A stretch of 64,000 bases of DNA, from contig CM056380.1 in assembly GCA_029718625.1 (NCBI GenBank), positions 109,979,021 through 110,043,020 of the forward strand. Reading direction: 5' to 3'. The DNA comes from Synaphobranchus kaupii (Eukaryota > Chordata > Actinopteri > Anguilliformes > Synaphobranchidae). The notes below the pieces were generated by a model. That model was not told the origin of the DNA, ran no database searches, and saw only the letters and a list, made by a program, of their open reading frames with translations. Shown here piece after piece: positions 59,331-64,000 of this stretch (the first letter of the stretch is position 1; each line of letters opens with the position of its first letter). The position numbers and the translations under genes are program-made.

Positions 59331-60049
59331 AGTCTTGCACTGTTCATGAGACACACTCCACTTAAGTGTACTGAAATATGTGCAGAGAGTAAATGCAACA
59401 AACAATGTATATGTAGGTCGGTCACAAATAACAATTTTAAATAGTTTAAGCAATTATTTAATTCACATAAATTCCCTTCAGTTGATTGCCTAAACTTGAA
59501 AAGCGCTCTCTCACCCACATGCATTTTTGTGACGCCTCAATATCTAGAGCATCGGAGGCTTTTGGGTGAAGCAGCGGTCAATCACTCCCAAAATGGTACA
59601 AATTATCCAACGGACTGTGCCAGTATCAAATCATTTTTTGCCTACAACATAAATGCCCTCTCTGTGTGAAATTAGCATCAAGTGAAAGGCACATAATTGC
59701 TGCATATCTTCCCTCAAAAATAAATCACGCAAGTTGTCTATGTTAATCTGCGTTACTTTGGAAACCTGTCTAAACTTAGGCTCCAAGTGTAGGACTTATT
59801 GTCAGGCCTAGCAGGGGAAAAGAGAGTCCATCCAAGCCGAGCAATGCGAGTGTAAATGATACATCTAGCGCAAAGCTCTGCGCTTGGTCAGGAATAGCGT
59901 TAAATCGTCTACTGTCCATAGCTTGTGCAACCGGTTCCAACTGACAATAAAATATCAGAAATTGGGCAGCACAATAATTAGGGTACTGGGCACATACTTC
60001 AGGAAGACCTGCAGCTGAAGAACACTCCTCCAATGGATACACCTGCCAA

Positions 60050-61770
60050 CCAGCGACTATTTTACACCTACAGGCCACACACAGTACTACAAGAGAGCCA
60101 GTGACTATTTTACATCCTACAGGTCACACAGTACTACAGGAGAGCCAGTAACTATTTTACACCCTACAGGCCACACAGTACTACAGGAGAGCCAGTGACT
60201 ATTTTACACCCTACAGCCCACACAGTACTACAGGAGAGCCAGTGACTATTTTACATCCTACAGGCCACACAGTACTACAGGAGAGCCAGTGACTATTTTA
60301 CACCTTACAGGCCACACAGTATCACAGGAGAGCCAGTGACTATTTTACATCCTACAGGCCACACACAGTACTACAGGAGAGCTAGTGACTATTTTACACC
60401 CTACAGGCCACACACAGTACAACAGGAGAGCCAGTGACTATTTTACATCCTACAGCCCACACAGTACTACAGGAGAGCCAGTGACTATTTTACATCCTAC
60501 AGGCCACACAGTACTACAGGAGAGCCAGTGACTATTTTACACCCTACAGGCCACACAGTACTACAAGAGAGCCAGTGACTATTTTACACCCTACAGGCCA
60601 CACACATTACTACAGGAGAGCCAGTGACTATTTTACACCCTACAGGCCACACACAGTACTACAGGAGAGCCAGTGACTATTTTACACCCTACAGGCCACA
60701 CACAGTACTACAAGAGAGCCAGTGACTATTTTACACCCTACAGACCACACACAGTACTAAAAGAGAGCCAGTGACTATTTTACACCCTACAGGCCACACA
60801 CAGTACTACAGAAGAGCCAGTGACTATTTTACACCCTACAGGCCACACACAGTACTACAGGAGAGCCAGTGACTATTTTACACCCTACAGGCCACACACA
60901 GGACTACAAGAGAGCCAGTGACTATTCCACACCCTACAGGCCACACACAGTACTACAGGAGAGCCAGTGACTATTTTACACCCTATAGGCCACACACAGT
61001 ACTACAGGAGAGCTAGTGACTATTTTACACCCTACAGGCCACACACAGTACAACAGGAGAGCCAGTGACTATTTTACATCATACAGCCCACACAGTACTA
61101 CAGGAGAGCCAGTGACTATTTTACATCCTACAGGCCACACACAGTACTACAAGAGAGCCAGTGACTATTTTACACCCTACAGACCACACACAGTACTAAA
61201 AGAGAGCCAGTGACTATTTTACACCCTACAGGCCACACACAGTACTACAGGAGAGCCAGTGACTATTTTACACCCTACAGGCCACACACAGTACTACAGG
61301 AGAGCCAGTGACTATTTTACACCCTACAGGCCACACACAGTACTACAAGAGAGCCAGTGACTATTCCACACCCTACAGGCCACACACAGTACTACAGGAG
61401 AGCCAGTGACTATTTTACACCCTATAGGCCACACACAGTACTACAGGAGAGCTAGTGACTATTTTACACCCTACAGGCCACACACAGTACAACAGGAGAG
61501 CCAGTGACTATTTTACATCCTACAGCCCACACAGTACTACAGGAGAGCCAGTGACTATTTTACATCCTACAGGCCACACAGTACTACAAGAGAGCCAGTG
61601 ACTATTTTACACCCTACAGGCCACACACAGTACTAAAAGAGAGCCAGTGACTATTTCACACCCTACAAGCCACACAGTACTACAAGAGAGCCAGTGACTA
61701 TTTTACACCCTGCAGGCCAAATAGTACTACAGGAGAGCCAGTGACTATTTTACATCCTATAGGCCATTTT
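60050..61770 (-). repeat. 47-bp minisatellite, inverted array
   Basis: About 36 units of CAGGAGAGCCAGTGACTATT plus TTACACCCTACAGGCCACAC and AGTACTA, the exact reverse complement of the unit at 57288-57895. Higher-order repetition is visible: a block around 60905-61100 recurs around 61355-61520. Confidence 0.95.
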
Positions 61771-61774
61771 ATAC

Positions 61775-64000
61775 CCAACAGGAGTAAATAGAGGAAACCC
61801 AACAGACAAAACCGATACCTAAAAACTGTATGGACTCCCAAACAAAGCTGGCAAACGATAACAAATCTGTGATTTACAGGGCCAGGGCCTGTACTACTGT
61901 CATAAACCTTCATCCCTTTGAGCCACTTAGAAACATATTTTAACTCTTTTTTTCTACCTAGGGGATGATTCAGCTTATTAAGTTGCCAATGCTGAATAAG
62001 AGCGATGCCAAAATATGCAATAATTGGAATAATATGCAATAATTCATGAGAGGTGATTTATGCTTTTTATTCATTAATTACCCCCTTGAGCAAGAACAAG
62101 TCAAGTCTTTATCAAAGGGCCCAATCCGTTTGCAAAGCCTCAGCATTGGTAATCCTGGAGAACATTATACAGTATGTCCCAAGTCCAATGGTTAACTCAT
62201 CCGCTGAGATTCCCCCATAGCCAGAGCAGGAAACCCTACATCACTCTCCCCGACAGAATCACTCCAGACAGAGAAAAATAAACATTCCTTCGAGGGAGCC
62301 CTGATTGACACAGAGAACTACATTCAAATCCAACATAAAGCTGGTGCTGAATACTGTGGCATGCCACGGCAGTGTGATTGAATCATGGGAAATGCAGGCC
62401 TCGGCTATATATCAACCTGAATTTCTTTACCTGACATTTCATATATTATTGTACATTCATGTTGTATAAATGTAGGAATGCAGAGTAGGTTTGTTTGTGT
62501 GTTTGTTTGAGGAACTGCCTCGTGCATGGTACCACATGTTCTCTACGGTACAGAGGCAACAAAAATGTTTCACTTCCAATCTTTCACTTCAAAAGTAAAC
62601 CTGGTTATGTAAACACGTTCTAACCTACTGGTGCAAGGAAGCCAGAAATATAGCAATCACAGGTCTATGGTCATTGTGACCTCAATCAAATATCACAAGA
62701 CTCACAAGGGTAAAAGTTCCTTTTTTATCAACGGACATGGGAGAGCTCTGTGGGGAAAGGTATCGGCACTTCACAACTGCTTCTGCAGAGTTGCAGTATG
62801 AAAGTACTGTATATGCTTTGTACTAGTGTGTGCATTTGCTTCAATACCAACCTAATCCCACAACCCCTCAACCCCTCAGTGGGGTTCACGCAATGTACGC
62901 AGCTGCGGTTGCAGACGATTGCCAATTCCAAATCGGGGTGGGAATTGGATATGCTAAGCCTGCGTTGGGTGCCAAATTTATATTTTAAAAATGTAAATTA
63001 AGAAAACATCCTGGAGGATGGTGTCAAATACATTTTAAGAATCTTCTGAATTAAAGTATTGAAATGGTAGATGTGTTTAACATTGCTAGCATTCCGGAGA
63101 AAAAGAAAATTGATTGGCTATCCACACTTCACATTTTTTAAAAGATTAAATAACATTAAAAAGCCGTTTAAAAGGCAAAGTTCATTGTGACTTAAGGATA
63201 ACGTTCAAGGGAACTCCATAAAGCTGGACAAACACACCTGCTGGGAATGTTTACCTTATCTTTCCAAACATTCCGGGAATGTTCTGAGAACCAGAAATCG
63301 TTAGCTTTGATCCCGTTGCAGGTGTCACGGTTTTCCTTGTTCTCGGATATGGGCCCGCTGTTCCACAACCACCTCCAGCCGGCGTTCCCTCCCAAACGCA
63401 GGACAAAACAGGATTCAGGAAGATGCAACGCAGATCTGGGGATTTGTTTGGTTGTGTGTTCCTTCACTGGACTGCAGGAAGCGTGGAAACTCACTGGAAC
63501 AGAGATGAACAGTTGCTCATTGAGACACACACTAAGAAAGAGTAGAAAAACGTACATGAGCAAAAGGAAATAAGAACACTCCAAAACTACACTGGTAAAG
63601 TGTAAGTCTCAATGGATCAAAATTATCTTTATTTGTAGAGCACCATTCATACAACATTTTCAGCCCAAAATGCATGATATAATTCGTCAACAAGATATAA
63701 ATGCTGTAACACAATCAAATGAAACAAAACACAACAGAGTAAGAATCCCGGACTATTTCTTGGTTCTGGTTATACAGGATATAGCAGCTGTGTCATGATC
63801 TGGTTTCTAAACTTCAAGTGAAGTTCAAGCTGTGCAAATGTATTCAAATGCAATAGCTGCAATAGCTAATTTGCCCCTCAAAGCGCTTCAGAATTTAACA
63901 CTGAGCTCAAGACCTTGTCGTCCTGGAGATAATGAGGGCTTTCAGTCTCTCCAATCGTCCATCTGACAGGGGACTCCATCTGTTAGGGTTTACTTGGCAA
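61775..64000. other. Unique sequence, nothing recognised
   Basis: No exon, RNA gene, or clear repeat could be supported. Open frames of up to 130 codons on the minus strand (63192-63584) show no family signature. Confidence 0.5.

Noticed and set aside
63192..63584. 130-codon minus-strand frame as a gene
   Set aside because: No family signature, no splice context and ordinary length for chance in this composition.

Overview
The window looks like nuclear DNA of a ray-finned fish. It has large introns, tRNA-derived SINEs with an L2-type tail, many TTAA-flanked non-autonomous DNA transposons, a hAT element with an 8-bp target duplication, and a very heavy load of minisatellites. One 23-base N gap lies at 53742-53764. 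The species cannot be named from the sequence.

One gene is recognisable: rrbp1 (ribosome-binding protein 1, p180), on the minus strand. Its probable 5' UTR exon ends at 51170, the start codon is at 47826, and the coding exons run leftwards to 1112. The 3' end (the last coiled-coil exons and the stop) was not found and probably lies beyond the left edge. I built 31 coding exons plus four extra tandem copies of exon 28. All junctions have AG/GT ends, and the phases close exactly to 3,567 nt, or 1,189 codons, if all five copies of exon 28 are used. The encoded protein has an N-terminal ER membrane anchor, a Lys-rich basic segment, the conserved block around PLYLPYKTLVSTV, and a long coiled coil.

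Layout, left to right. 1-1111: no gene seen. 1112-1204: the most 3' exon seen. About 1795-10815: five tandem ~2.1-kb segments, each carrying one in-frame 96-nt exon; the segments are organised as a ~4.16-kb dimer that was itself duplicated. 11140-17727: single exons 27 to 20. 18863-24649: five successive pairs of one short and one longer exon, a tandem amplification of a coiled-coil exon pair. 26585-36233: exons 9 to 3, several with minisatellites touching their splice sites. 36234-47159: intron 2, with minisatellites, SINE, L2 and hAT copies. 47160-47839: first coding exon. 47840-51169: intron 1. About 51171-51600: presumed promoter. 51600-64000: upstream sequence with no recognisable gene but with large minisatellites, two of which are inverted copies of the same 47-bp unit.

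The main points of interest are the modular in-frame growth of the rrbp1 coiled coil by two separate exon amplifications, a pair of compensating frame changes in the first coding exon, minisatellites that have grown from or into splice sites, and transposon empty and filled sites that record the history of the tandem array. I saw no CRISPR array, operon, viral gene or novel enzymatic system.
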